Assembly (NCBI GenBank): GCA_030529205.1
Contig: JAUMXJ010000062.1
Coordinates: forward strand, 1 to 6,563
Origin: Bacillota bacterium
GTDB lineage: Bacteria; Bacillota; Clostridia; Peptostreptococcales; Acidaminobacteraceae
Direction of reading: 5' to 3'
DNA: 6,563 nucleotides
A program made the position numbers and the translations under genes. The notes below the pieces were generated by a model, which was given only the letters and a program-made list of their open reading frames with translations, ran no database searches and had not been told where the DNA came from. Below are positions 1 through 5,761 of this stretch, piece by piece. Each line of letters starts with the position of its first letter. Within the stretch, counting starts at the first letter, position 1.

Positions 1-533
1 CAGGCGAAGCGACCCGCTATCTTATCGAAGAATTGAAGGGAAAAACCGTCGGATTCGGCGGGTCTATGACAGTCAAGGAGATGGGATTGTTTGAACAACT
101 CGGACAAGCTTCGCATGTATTCTGGCATTGGAATCCGAGAAACTCGGCGCCCAACACGCTCGGGGGAGCTGCAGCCGCGGAAGTCTATATTTCTTCCGCA
201 AACGGCATAGCGGAGACCGGTGAAATCATCAATATAGACGGAACAGGAAACCGTGTTGCCGCAACCATCTACGGTCATAAAAAAGTGATATTCGTCATCG
301 GAAAAAACAAAATCACACCGACCGTTGAAACGGCAATCGACCGGGCACGCAATGTCGCGGCACCGCTCAATGCGAGACGCCTGGCGAGAAAGACGCCGTG
401 TTCCTCCGAGGCGGATCAATGCTTCGACTGTGAGAGCGTCGAACGGATCTGTTCCGTGCTCTCTTTGTTCTATAAAAAGCCCGGCGGCAGCGAGTACGAA
501 ATCATACTCATCAACGAAGACTTGGGGTTCTAG
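1..533 (+). CDS. LUD-domain protein (LutC/YkgG-like lactate utilization protein), 3' part only
   Basis: The reading frame is open from base 3 to the TAG at 531-533, so the gene begins left of the window; the TTG at base 33 is only an internal leucine codon. About 176 residues are visible. The family signature is clear: a GFGGSMTVKEMGL segment near the visible N-terminus, then ISSANGIAETGEIINIDGTGNR, a HKKVIFVIGKNKI strand, and a C-terminal INEDLGF. This is the LUD fold (DUF162) shared by LutC and the C-terminal part of LutB. In LutABC operons these proteins take part in oxidation of L-lactate to pyruvate, but many clostridial copies stand alone and have no proven role. Four cysteines near the C-terminus (C-x6-C-x2-C-x6-C, codons 399-452) could bind a metal or Fe-S cluster; that is inference. 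No lutA or lutB gene is visible. Family assignment is firm, function is not. Confidence 0.88.
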   Translation, partial: GEATRYLIEELKGKTVGFGGSMTVKEMGLFEQLGQASHVFWHWNPRNSAPNTLGGAAAAEVYISSANGIAETGEIINIDGTGNRVAATIYGHKKVIFVIGKNKITPTVETAIDRARNVAAPLNARRLARKTPCSSEADQCFDCESVERICSVLSLFYKKPGGSEYEIILINEDLGF

Positions 534-538
534 AAACT

Positions 539-579
539 AAAAAGTGTTGCAATGACATGCGTCGTTTGCAACACTTTTT
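539..579. terminator. Bidirectional intrinsic terminator between the LUD gene and thrS
   Basis: A perfect 14-bp inverted repeat (539-552 with 566-579) starts five bases after the LUD stop and lies 24 bases past the thrS stop. The outer five pairs are A-T, so each strand reads as a hairpin ending in five U residues. A short inner GAC/GTC stem (554-556 with 561-563) closes an ATGC loop. The two flanking genes converge, which fits a terminator that works in both directions. Confidence 0.9.
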
Positions 580-603
580 ACTTGGTTTATATCATTGTTT
601 CAT

Positions 604-2589
604 TCATTGTTGGGGATTCTTTTGTTCCGATGCCTCTTTCGCTTGAAAAGAGGTCGTAAGCGCTCTGGTGCGGATTTCCTCACAGATTGCTTCTAAGAAC
701 GCATTCGAATCCATTTTGCCGAGTTCCCCGACTTCACGCGAACGAACCGCAACGCATTTTTCATTCACCTCATCATCCCCTATGACAAGCATGTACGGAC
801 TTCTGCGAAGTCGTGCTTCTCTGATTTTGAATCCTATTTTTTCGGCACGGCTGTCGAGCTTCACACGGATGCCCTTCGCTTCAAACTTCGCCTTAAGCTC
901 TTCACAATACGGGATATGCCGGTCTGCAATGGTGAGGATCTGCACCTGGACGGGAGCCAACCAGGTCGGGAACTTGCCGACATATTCTTCAATGAGGTAC
1001 GCGATAAAGCGCTCCATGGTGGAGAGGACGCCTCTGTGGATGACCACCGGCCTGTGGTTGTTTTTTCCGTCTTCCCCTACATAGGTCAAATCGAAGCGTT
1101 CCGGAAGCAGGAAGTCGAGCTGGACGGTCGACAGCGTTTCTTCCAGTCCGATGGCGGTTGTCACCTGCACATCGAGCTTCGGTCCGTAGAATGCCGCTTC
1201 GCCGATTGCTTCATAGTAGGAAACGCCCATGTCGTCCATAACCTTTTTGAGCATTTTTTCTGCATGGTTCCACATATTGTCGTCATCGAAATACTTGGTC
1301 TTGTTTGCCGGATCGCGATAGCTGAGTCTGAACTTGTAATTGTGGATATTGAAGTCCTTGTACACCGCGAGGATAAAATTGACGACACGCTTAAACTCTT
1401 CTTCAATCTGATCGGGTCTCACGAAGATGTGGGCGTCATTGAGCGTCATTTCTCTGACTCTTTGCAAACCGGAGAGCGCACCGCTCATTTCATAACGATG
1501 CATCATGCCCAGCTCCGCAATGCGGATCGGAAACTCGCGATAACTGTGCACATCGTTGTTGTAGACTTCCATATGATGCGGGCAGTTCATCGGACGAAGA
1601 ACCAGAAGCTCTCCGTTGCCGAGGTCCATAGGCGCAAACATACTGTCCTGATAATGATCCCAGTGACCGGAAATCTTGTAAAGGTCGACGTTCGCCAAAA
1701 TCGGAGTATATACATGATTGTATCCGCATTCGATTTCCTTGTCGACAATAAATCGCTCGATTACTCGGCGGATAGTCGCACCGTTCGGAAGCCAAAACGG
1801 AAGTCCCGCACCGACATTCTGGCTGACCATGAAAATATCGAGTTCCTTGCCCAATTTTCTGTGATCTCTCAGCTTGGCTTCTTCCAATCGCTGTAAATGC
1901 GCTTCCAAATCCGATGCCTTCGGATACGAGGTTCCGTAAATTCTCTGCAACATCTTATTTTTCTCGGACCCTCTCCAATATGCGCCTGCGAGTGAGAGAA
2001 GCTTGATCGCCTTGATGTCGCCCGTATTTTTTACATGGCAGCCTCCGCATAGATCCACAAATTCGCCCTGTCGATAAAAAGAAATGGCCTCTCCTTCGGG
2101 AATGTCGGCAATGAGTTCGACCTTGTAGTCCTCTCCTCTCTCTTGAACAAATCGAATCGCCTCTTCCCTCGGAAGTTCAAATCGCTCGATTTCCAGACTT
2201 TCTTTTGCAATCTTTTTCATTTCCGCTTCGATCTTCTCCAGATCTTCCGGCGTAAATACATGTTCGGAATCAAAATCGTAGTAGAATCCGTCTTTGATTG
2301 CCGGACCGATTGCAAGCTTGGTGCCGGGAAAAAGACGCTTCACCGCCTGTGCGAGCATGTGTGATGTCGTATGACGGTATGTCTCCGCACCCTGTTCGTC
2401 CGCAAAAGTCAAAATGCTGATTGTTGCATCTCTGTCCAATCTATAGGATAAATCTCTCTCCTCACCATCCACCATAGCGGAAACAGCTTCTTTTCCGAGT
2501 CTCCCGGAGATTGCCTTTGCAATCTCGTAAAGGCTTTGCCCGCTCTCTACTTCCCGGACGCTTCCATCCTTCATTGTCAATTTAATCAT
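604..2589 (-). CDS. thrS: Threonine--tRNA ligase
   Basis: ThrRS charges tRNA-Thr with threonine in the cytoplasm using ATP. The 661-residue product has the standard order: an N-terminal TGS domain (about 1-62), the editing domain with HxxxH (H73, H77) and a C181/H185 pair, a class II catalytic core, and a C-terminal anticodon-binding domain (from about 540). Zinc ligands are visible as C336 (in NCPHH), H387 (in DAHIF) and H518 (in VIHRG). The motif 2 arginine is R365 (MMHRYE), and motif 3 is GVLSTMERF. The start chosen is the ATG at 2587-2589, because AGGAGGGG lies directly before it and the product then begins [10 protein letters not shown] like other family members. An in-frame TTG at 2634 falls inside the leader terminator's U-tract and is not credible. 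The last 17 or so residues form a polar tail. Expression is controlled by the T-box leader upstream. Identification is very secure. Confidence 0.98.
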   Translation of the reverse strand: MIKLTMKDGSVREVESGQSLYEIAKAISGRLGKEAVSAMVDGEERDLSYRLDRDATISILTFADEQGAETYRHTTSHMLAQAVKRLFPGTKLAIGPAIKDGFYYDFDSEHVFTPEDLEKIEAEMKKIAKESLEIERFELPREEAIRFVQERGEDYKVELIADIPEGEAISFYRQGEFVDLCGGCHVKNTGDIKAIKLLSLAGAYWRGSEKNKMLQRIYGTSYPKASDLEAHLQRLEEAKLRDHRKLGKELDIFMVSQNVGAGLPFWLPNGATIRRVIERFIVDKEIECGYNHVYTPILANVDLYKISGHWDHYQDSMFAPMDLGNGELLVLRPMNCPHHMEVYNNDVHSYREFPIRIAELGMMHRYEMSGALSGLQRVREMTLNDAHIFVRPDQIEEEFKRVVNFILAVYKDFNIHNYKFRLSYRDPANKTKYFDDDNMWNHAEKMLKKVMDDMGVSYYEAIGEAAFYGPKLDVQVTTAIGLEETLSTVQLDFLLPERFDLTYVGEDGKNNHRPVVIHRGVLSTMERFIAYLIEEYVGKFPTWLAPVQVQILTIADRHIPYCEELKAKFEAKGIRVKLDSRAEKIGFKIREARLRRSPYMLVIGDDEVNEKCVAVRSREVGELGKMDSNAFLEAICEEIRTRALTTSFQAKEASEQKNPQQ

Positions 2590-2591
2590 AT

Positions 2592-2599
2592 CCCCTCCT
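2592..2599 (-). promoter_or_regulatory. Ribosome binding site that fixes the thrS start
   Basis: The minus strand reads AGGAGGGG followed by AT and then ATG. Counted from the GGAGG core the spacer is 4 nt. This selects the ATG at 2589 over the upstream in-frame TTG at 2634. Confidence 0.9.
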
Positions 2600-2632
2600 G
2601 TCAAATGGGTTTTCAAAATCATTTTTTTACGC

Positions 2633-2664
2633 AAAAAAACTCGCCCTCTGTCTAGGGACGAGTT
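2633..2664 (-). terminator. Regulated intrinsic terminator of the thrS T-box
   Basis: On the minus strand AACTCGTCCCT (2664-2654) pairs with AGGGCGAGTT (2647-2638) with one bulged base, around a six-base loop. The hairpin runs into seven T residues (2639-2633). Its 5' arm shares CCCT with the antiterminator helix, so the two structures exclude each other. Confidence 0.93.
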
Positions 2665-2870
2665 ATCGCGGTTCCACCCTAGTTGCTGGAAATCAGCCCC
2701 TCATTTCGGTATTGTCGCTACCAACGCGGTCATTTCAGTCCGAATTCCTCATTCCTACTCAAACCGAGCTAGGAGGTAGTCTTCATATGAGGCTGTCTTG
2801 ATTGCTTCCAGCCACGGCAATCACTCTCTTGTCAGACAGTTGTCTCACACTACTTGTCTCCGTCATCGCT
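2633..2870 (-). promoter_or_regulatory. T-box leader (tRNA-Thr-sensing riboswitch) of thrS
   Basis: A T-box RNA binds uncharged tRNA and lets transcription continue into the downstream gene. All parts can be placed. The conserved AGGGTGGAACCGCG is at 2680-2667. Stem I begins with GCGA..GGAG (2869-2858), which pairs with CUCC and UCG at 2775-2764 around a K-turn-like UGA/AG interruption. The distal stem I carries the AGAGAGUGA motif (2829-2821). The specifier loop has AGUA on its 5' side (2854-2851) and GAAG-ACU-A on its 3' side (2784-2777), so the specifier is most likely the threonine codon ACU, with ACC directly after it. The antiterminator pairs CUAGGG (2682-2677) with CCCUAG (2657-2652). 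The UGGA bulge (2676-2673) would pair with the tRNA 3' end. The leader fills most of the 317-base gap between thrS and the P-loop gene. I found no convincing promoter for it, so its transcript start is unknown. Confidence 0.96.
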
Positions 2871-2879
2871 TTTTGTCAT

Positions 2880-2903
2880 ATCGGCCGCTCAGCGGCTCCC
2901 GAT
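2880..2903 (-). other. GC-rich hairpin between the P-loop gene and the T-box leader
   Basis: The minus strand folds as ATCG (2903-2900), a GGA bulge, GCCGC (2896-2892), a TGA loop, GCGGC (2888-2884) and CGAT (2883-2880). It begins three bases after the stop codon of the P-loop gene and ends about ten bases before T-box stem I. No U-tract follows, so it is not a standard intrinsic terminator. It could protect the 3' end of the upstream message, act as a weak pause site, or be incidental. Confidence 0.45.
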
Positions 2904-2906
2904 CAA

Positions 2907-3311
2907 TTACAGATATTTTTGTAATGAAGCGGGCGTGGTTTCCTCCACGTTCAGTGTAATCGTGAAATCAATTCTGTACTTATTGCTGAGCTCCTCAATT
3001 CTCTCAAACAAAATCGCCAAATTCGCTTCCGTGATTTCCACTTTGTTGAATACACCGTCGATATAGATATGCTCGATATCATAGTTGCTCGCAATGATTC
3101 CTGAAATAAATCCGTAAAACTCGGTGGCAATACAAATCGGTAACTCCGACACGTCGATAAATCTGATTTTGTGATCCAATTCATGCATAGGTCTATTATC
3201 GTCATCGATATAGATAATATTTCCTTTTGCATTCAAAACATGCTCATTCGCAGTCTTTACAACCTGCTTTGATTTTCCTGTTCCTTTCAGACCGGCAATA
3301 AGTTTAACCAT
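2907..3311 (-). CDS. Small P-loop NTP-binding protein of unknown function
   Basis: The product has 134 residues. A Walker A motif GLKGTGKS (7-14) sits at the very N-terminus, and a Walker B-like strand ending in aspartate (IEHIYIDGV, D85) lies in the middle. A second acidic patch, YIDDDNRP (34-41), could act as a metal site or sensor. There is no signal peptide and no membrane segment, so it is presumably cytoplasmic. At this length it is a bare nucleotide-binding core without a recognisable partner domain; the PilT hexamerisation and secretion-ATPase motifs are absent. The ATG at 3311 has GGAGG four bases upstream and overlaps the rlmN stop by 8 bases, so translation is probably coupled to rlmN. 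What it hydrolyses or binds cannot be told from the sequence. Nucleotide binding is well supported, the biological role is unknown. Confidence 0.85.
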   Translation of the reverse strand: MVKLIAGLKGTGKSKQVVKTANEHVLNAKGNIIYIDDDNRPMHELDHKIRFIDVSELPICIATEFYGFISGIIASNYDIEHIYIDGVFNKVEITEANLAILFERIEELSNKYRIDFTITLNVEETTPASLQKYL

Positions 3312-4329
3312 AATTCCTCCAATTATTCTTTAATTGACCGCAAGCGGCATCGATGTCCGATCCCAGCTCACGTCTAATCGTTGCGTTGATTCCGTGTTGA
3401 TCCAGTTTCTGTTTGAAACGCGCCACATCTTTCTGATGTGCACTCTTATGCTCCGTATACTCATGATTGTTGAGCGGTATCAAATTGACATGATAAGCGG
3501 ATGCGGATCTGTCCCGAATCAGCCTGATCAATTCCTCGGCATGCTCCGTGGAGTCATTTTCTCCATGAATCAATGCATACTCCAAGGTAATCCTTCTACC
3601 CGTCTTTTCAAAATAATACTGCGTCGCAGACATTATATCATCAATTTTATACTTTCGGGCAATGGGCATGATTTTTTCGCGCTCAGCTTGAAACGGATTA
3701 TGAAGTGACAGTGCCAAGGTAACGGGAATCTCCTCCGAAGCAAGTTTTTTTATCCCCTCTACGAGTCCGCAGGTCGAAACCGTGATACTTCTGGCAGACA
3801 GTCCGTAATACATCTCATCCGTCACCCTTCTCAAAAAAGAAATGACATGATCATAATTATCCAAAGGTTCTCCCATCCCCATCAAGACGAGATTGGACAA
3901 TTTTTCACCGGCGATTTGCGTCATTCGGTAGACTTCGCCGAGCAGTTCGCCCACACTTAAATGTCGGACAAATCCGCCCTTCGCCGAAGCACAAAACTCA
4001 CAGCCCATGCGGCACCCCACCTGTGTGGAAATACATGCACTGTATCCGTATCGATACTTCATCAGCACCGCTTCAACTGTGGCGGAGTCTAAAAACTTCC
4101 CCAGAATCTTAATCGTTCCGTCCTTGCTTTCCAATCTGCCGAGTTCTTCAAACACCTTTGCGGTGTACCGCTCGGACAATCTTAACCTGAAATCGGCGGG
4201 AAGATTGTGCATGAAGTCGAAATCCGTCACGCCTTTCTTCAGCCAATCATAGACCTGCTTTCCCCTGAATTTCGGAACTGCAAGCTTTTCGGAAAGTTCT
4301 TCCGCCTTAAAGTCGAGTAAATTGATCAA
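3304..4329 (-). CDS. rlmN: 23S rRNA (adenine-2503 C2) methyltransferase, radical SAM enzyme
   Basis: RlmN methylates C2 of A2503 in 23S rRNA, and in characterised members also A37 of some tRNAs, by a radical SAM mechanism. The 341-residue product has an N-terminal helical domain with the typical FRGKQVYDWL segment (21-30). It then has the cluster motif C106-x3-C110-x2-C113 (GCRMGCEFCASAKGGF), GMGEP (151-155), and the second catalytic cysteine C330 in DIDAACGQL that carries the methyl group in the E. coli enzyme. Length fits the usual 340-390. The start is the TTG at 4329, the only ordinary start codon after an in-frame TGA at 4356-4354. It overlaps the PilZ stop in TTGA, which suggests coupled translation. 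The nearest Shine-Dalgarno-like GGAG is 13 bases away, longer than for its neighbours. The gene end overlaps the P-loop gene by 8 bases. Identification is very secure. Confidence 0.97.
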   Translation of the reverse strand: MINLLDFKAEELSEKLAVPKFRGKQVYDWLKKGVTDFDFMHNLPADFRLRLSERYTAKVFEELGRLESKDGTIKILGKFLDSATVEAVLMKYRYGYSACISTQVGCRMGCEFCASAKGGFVRHLSVGELLGEVYRMTQIAGEKLSNLVLMGMGEPLDNYDHVISFLRRVTDEMYYGLSARSITVSTCGLVEGIKKLASEEIPVTLALSLHNPFQAEREKIMPIARKYKIDDIMSATQYYFEKTGRRITLEYALIHGENDSTEHAEELIRLIRDRSASAYHVNLIPLNNHEYTEHKSAHQKDVARFKQKLDQHGINATIRRELGSDIDAACGQLKNNWRNYG

Positions 4330-4670
4330 GAGATTGATATATCTCCACTGTATTCATCGATGTATTCCGCCAGAATATCCGCCAGCCCGACAAATTCACA
4401 TCCGTACTCTTTACGCCCCTTGTCTTCAAAAACGCGAATGACTTTCAATACGGCATAGAATCCGTGATCATTCCCGAGCTCGATTCTCGCGTTGAAATAG
4501 CAATTTAAAGGAACATCTTCCGGACAGGTAAACCCGACTCCATATCGGGAAATATCAAAAAACTCTACATCAAGAGTATGAATATCGAAGACTTTTTCCT
4601 GATTGTAAAGTTCATCTATGTGCAGAGATCCTTTAAACGGTTTTCTTTCACTTCTTCTTTTATTTCCCAT
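4326..4670 (-). CDS. Single-domain PilZ protein, predicted c-di-GMP receptor
   Basis: PilZ domains bind cyclic di-GMP and pass the signal to motility, polysaccharide or other targets. The 114-residue product carries both halves of the binding signature: R5-x3-R9 in NKRRSERK, and D39-x-S41-x2-G44 in FFDISRYGVGF. A late YGCEFVGL strand is typical of the fold. No second domain, signal peptide or membrane segment is present, so it is likely a cytoplasmic adaptor. The ATG at 4670 was chosen because GGTGGTGAT, one mismatch from the extended Shine-Dalgarno, abuts it and because PilZ homology begins there. A longer GTG start at 4745 would translate through a hairpin and adds a sequence unlike PilZ. 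The gene is first in a packed group with rlmN and the P-loop gene, 111 bases after folD. Its target is unknown. Domain call is firm. Confidence 0.92.
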   Translation of the reverse strand: MGNKRRSERKPFKGSLHIDELYNQEKVFDIHTLDVEFFDISRYGVGFTCPEDVPLNCYFNARIELGNDHGFYAVLKVIRVFEDKGRKEYGCEFVGLADILAEYIDEYSGDISIS

Positions 4671-4720
4671 ATCACCACCATCTCTAGGATATACTATTCC
4701 CAAGGATTTGTAAAGTTCTA

Positions 4721-4744
4721 TGAGCGGCGGACAACCGCCGCTCA
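4721..4744. other. Perfect 10-bp GC-rich hairpin between folD and the PilZ gene
   Basis: TGAGCGGCGG (4721-4730) and CCGCCGCTCA (4735-4744) form a perfect stem with a four-base loop. On the minus strand it comes 37 bases after the folD stop and is followed by UAGAACUUUAC, which is not a proper U-tract. It may be a weak terminator that lets some folD transcripts continue into the PilZ gene, or an RNA processing or stability element. Confidence 0.6.
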
Positions 4745-4781
4745 CCGGACCTTTTCATCATTCCTTTTCCCGTTCTCAAAA

Positions 4782-5615
4782 TCAACGGGTGCTTTTCATA
4801 TAGTTTGTGAGAGCATTGGAAAGCAAAATGGCATTCGTCACCCTGCCGACTCCGCCCGGCACAGGAGTAATCATATTTACATATCCCTCGAGATTTGCAA
4901 AATCAGCATCTCCGACCATTTTTCCGTCAACATTGTTCGTGCCGACATCGATGACAATGCTGTGTTCTCCGACCATATCCGCTGTCAAAAACCTCGGACT
5001 TCCTACCGCTACCACGACAATATCCGCTTTTTTCGTGATTTCGGAAAGATTTCTCGTCTTGGAATGACAAACGGTTACCGTTGCATTCTCGGCGAGAAGA
5101 AGGATTGAAAGCGGTTTTCCCACAATATTGCTTCTTCCGATTACCGCTATATTCTTTCCGCTGAGGTTTCCGACAGACCGCTTGAGCACCTCGACCGCCG
5201 CCTGTGCGGTACAAGGCACGACCGCATTTTTTGCGCCTGCAAACATGAGCCCCAGATTCATCGGATGAAAACCGTCCAAATCTTTATCCGGGCTTAATCG
5301 CAAAAGAAGCTCCCCTTCCGCAATCTGTTTGGGAAGAGGTTTGTGGATGATGCAACCGTCCACTCCCGAATCCGCATTGATTTGGTCGATAACCGCAATG
5401 GCCTCTTCCGTCGTGGTTTCCTCAGGCAGTCTTTTGATTTCGGTCTCGAAGCCCACCTTTGCAAAAGTTTTTTCCATCATATTGAGATAGGATTCCGAAC
5501 CTCCGTCGGTTCCAACCACGACGGAAACAATCTTCGGAGATCTCGCCAGACCGCTCGCTTTTTGTCTGACTTCTTCTATCATATCCTCCGCTATTTTCTT
5601 ACAATCTATAACCAT
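4782..5615 (-). CDS. folD: Methylenetetrahydrofolate dehydrogenase of the FolD family, cyclohydrolase residues altered
   Basis: FolD normally oxidises 5,10-methylene-THF with NADP and hydrolyses the methenyl product to 10-formyl-THF. The 277-residue product is near the usual 280-290. The substrate domain has VVVGTDGGSESY (Y43), PDKDLDGFHP (D114) and PCTAQA (134-139). The dinucleotide domain has VIGRSNIVGKP (158-168), CHSKT and PVPGGVG (251-257). Two catalytic residues are changed: the lysine four residues after the conserved tyrosine (K54 in E. coli) is M47, and the glutamine of the QLPLP motif (Q98 in E. coli) is H91, with the next leucine now K92. The C-terminal GGVGPMT motif reads GGVGRVT. 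These are clean codons in an intact frame, with no sign of a frameshift. The protein may be a dehydrogenase without cyclohydrolase activity. The ATG at 5615 has GGAGG four bases upstream. Family is certain, bifunctionality is doubtful. Confidence 0.95.
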   Translation of the reverse strand: MVIDCKKIAEDMIEEVRQKASGLARSPKIVSVVVGTDGGSESYLNMMEKTFAKVGFETEIKRLPEETTTEEAIAVIDQINADSGVDGCIIHKPLPKQIAEGELLLRLSPDKDLDGFHPMNLGLMFAGAKNAVVPCTAQAAVEVLKRSVGNLSGKNIAVIGRSNIVGKPLSILLLAENATVTVCHSKTRNLSEITKKADIVVVAVGSPRFLTADMVGEHSIVIDVGTNNVDGKMVGDADFANLEGYVNMITPVPGGVGRVTNAILLSNALTNYMKSTR

Positions 5616-5636
5616 AGAACCTCCATTTTGATCTTT

Positions 5637-5651
5637 TGATAATCATTATTT
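5637..5651. promoter_or_regulatory. Fur-box-like operator upstream of folD
   Basis: The plus strand reads TGATAATCATTATTT, which matches 13 of 15 positions of the 7-1-7 Fur box TGATAATNATTATCA. Its core ATAATCATTAT (5639-5649) is a perfect palindrome. It lies 21 bases upstream of the folD start, just before the ribosome binding site, where a bound repressor could block transcription. AT-rich palindromes can arise by chance, and the regulator (Fur, PerR or Zur type) cannot be told apart. Confidence 0.4.
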
Positions 5652-5677
5652 TCAACCATTTTCAGTCAGAAAGTCAA
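5648..5677 (-). promoter_or_regulatory. Candidate folD promoter
   Basis: On the minus strand TTGACT (5677-5672, five of six to the -35 consensus) is followed after 18 bases by GAAAAT (5653-5648, four of six to the -10 consensus). Transcription would begin near 5641 and give a short leader. The -10 box overlaps the Fur-box-like palindrome. The match is weak on the -10 side, so this is only a candidate. Confidence 0.3.
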
Positions 5678-5700
5678 CCGTTTGATGAAAACATTCCAAC

Positions 5701-5730
5701 AAAAAAGCCGCTATAATCCATAGCAGCTTT
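5701..5730 (-). terminator. Intrinsic terminator of the potD-like gene
   Basis: The minus strand forms an 11-bp stem, AAAGCTGCTAT (5730-5720) with ATAGCGGCTTT (5714-5704), including one G-U pair and a five-base GGATT loop. It ends in six consecutive T residues (5706-5701). It lies 31 bases after the stop codon of the polyamine-binding protein gene and separates it from folD. Confidence 0.9.
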
Positions 5731-5761
5731 CTATTTTCATTCGGGTTATGGTGCTCCGACA

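Noticed and set aside
916..1896. Long plus-strand open frame of 326 codons opposite thrS
   Set aside because: It lies wholly antisense to a secure thrS and has no family motif; it is a shadow of the thrS codon pattern.
2590..2634. Longer thrS beginning at an in-frame TTG
   Set aside because: The codon is in the U-tract of the T-box terminator and lacks a ribosome binding site; the ATG at 2589 has both a strong site and homology.
2906..2925. Inverted repeat ATTACA...TGTAAT at the end of the P-loop gene
   Set aside because: Only six A/T-rich pairs with an eight-base loop, inside coding sequence; readily explained by chance.
2907..3311. PilT-type twitching motility ATPase, tempting because of the nearby PilZ gene
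   Set aside because: Apart from the Walker A there are none of the Asp-box, His-box or N-terminal PAS-like features of PilT, and the protein is far too short.
4686..4714. Possible promoter TTTACA-N17-TATCCT for the PilZ gene
   Set aside because: The spacing is good, but transcription would begin inside the ribosome binding site and leave about nine leader bases; too weak to annotate.
4671..4745. Longer PilZ protein starting at GTG 4745
   Set aside because: It would translate through a perfect hairpin and adds 25 residues with no PilZ similarity; the ATG at 4670 has an extended Shine-Dalgarno match.
4578..5108. Plus-strand open frame of 176 codons opposite the PilZ gene and folD
   Set aside because: It spans two real minus-strand genes and the hairpin between them, with no ribosome binding site and no recognisable domain.
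5475..5477. Sequencing error or frameshift as the reason for M47 in FolD
   Set aside because: The frame is intact across the gene and a second catalytic residue (H91) is changed too, so one base-call error does not explain the pattern.
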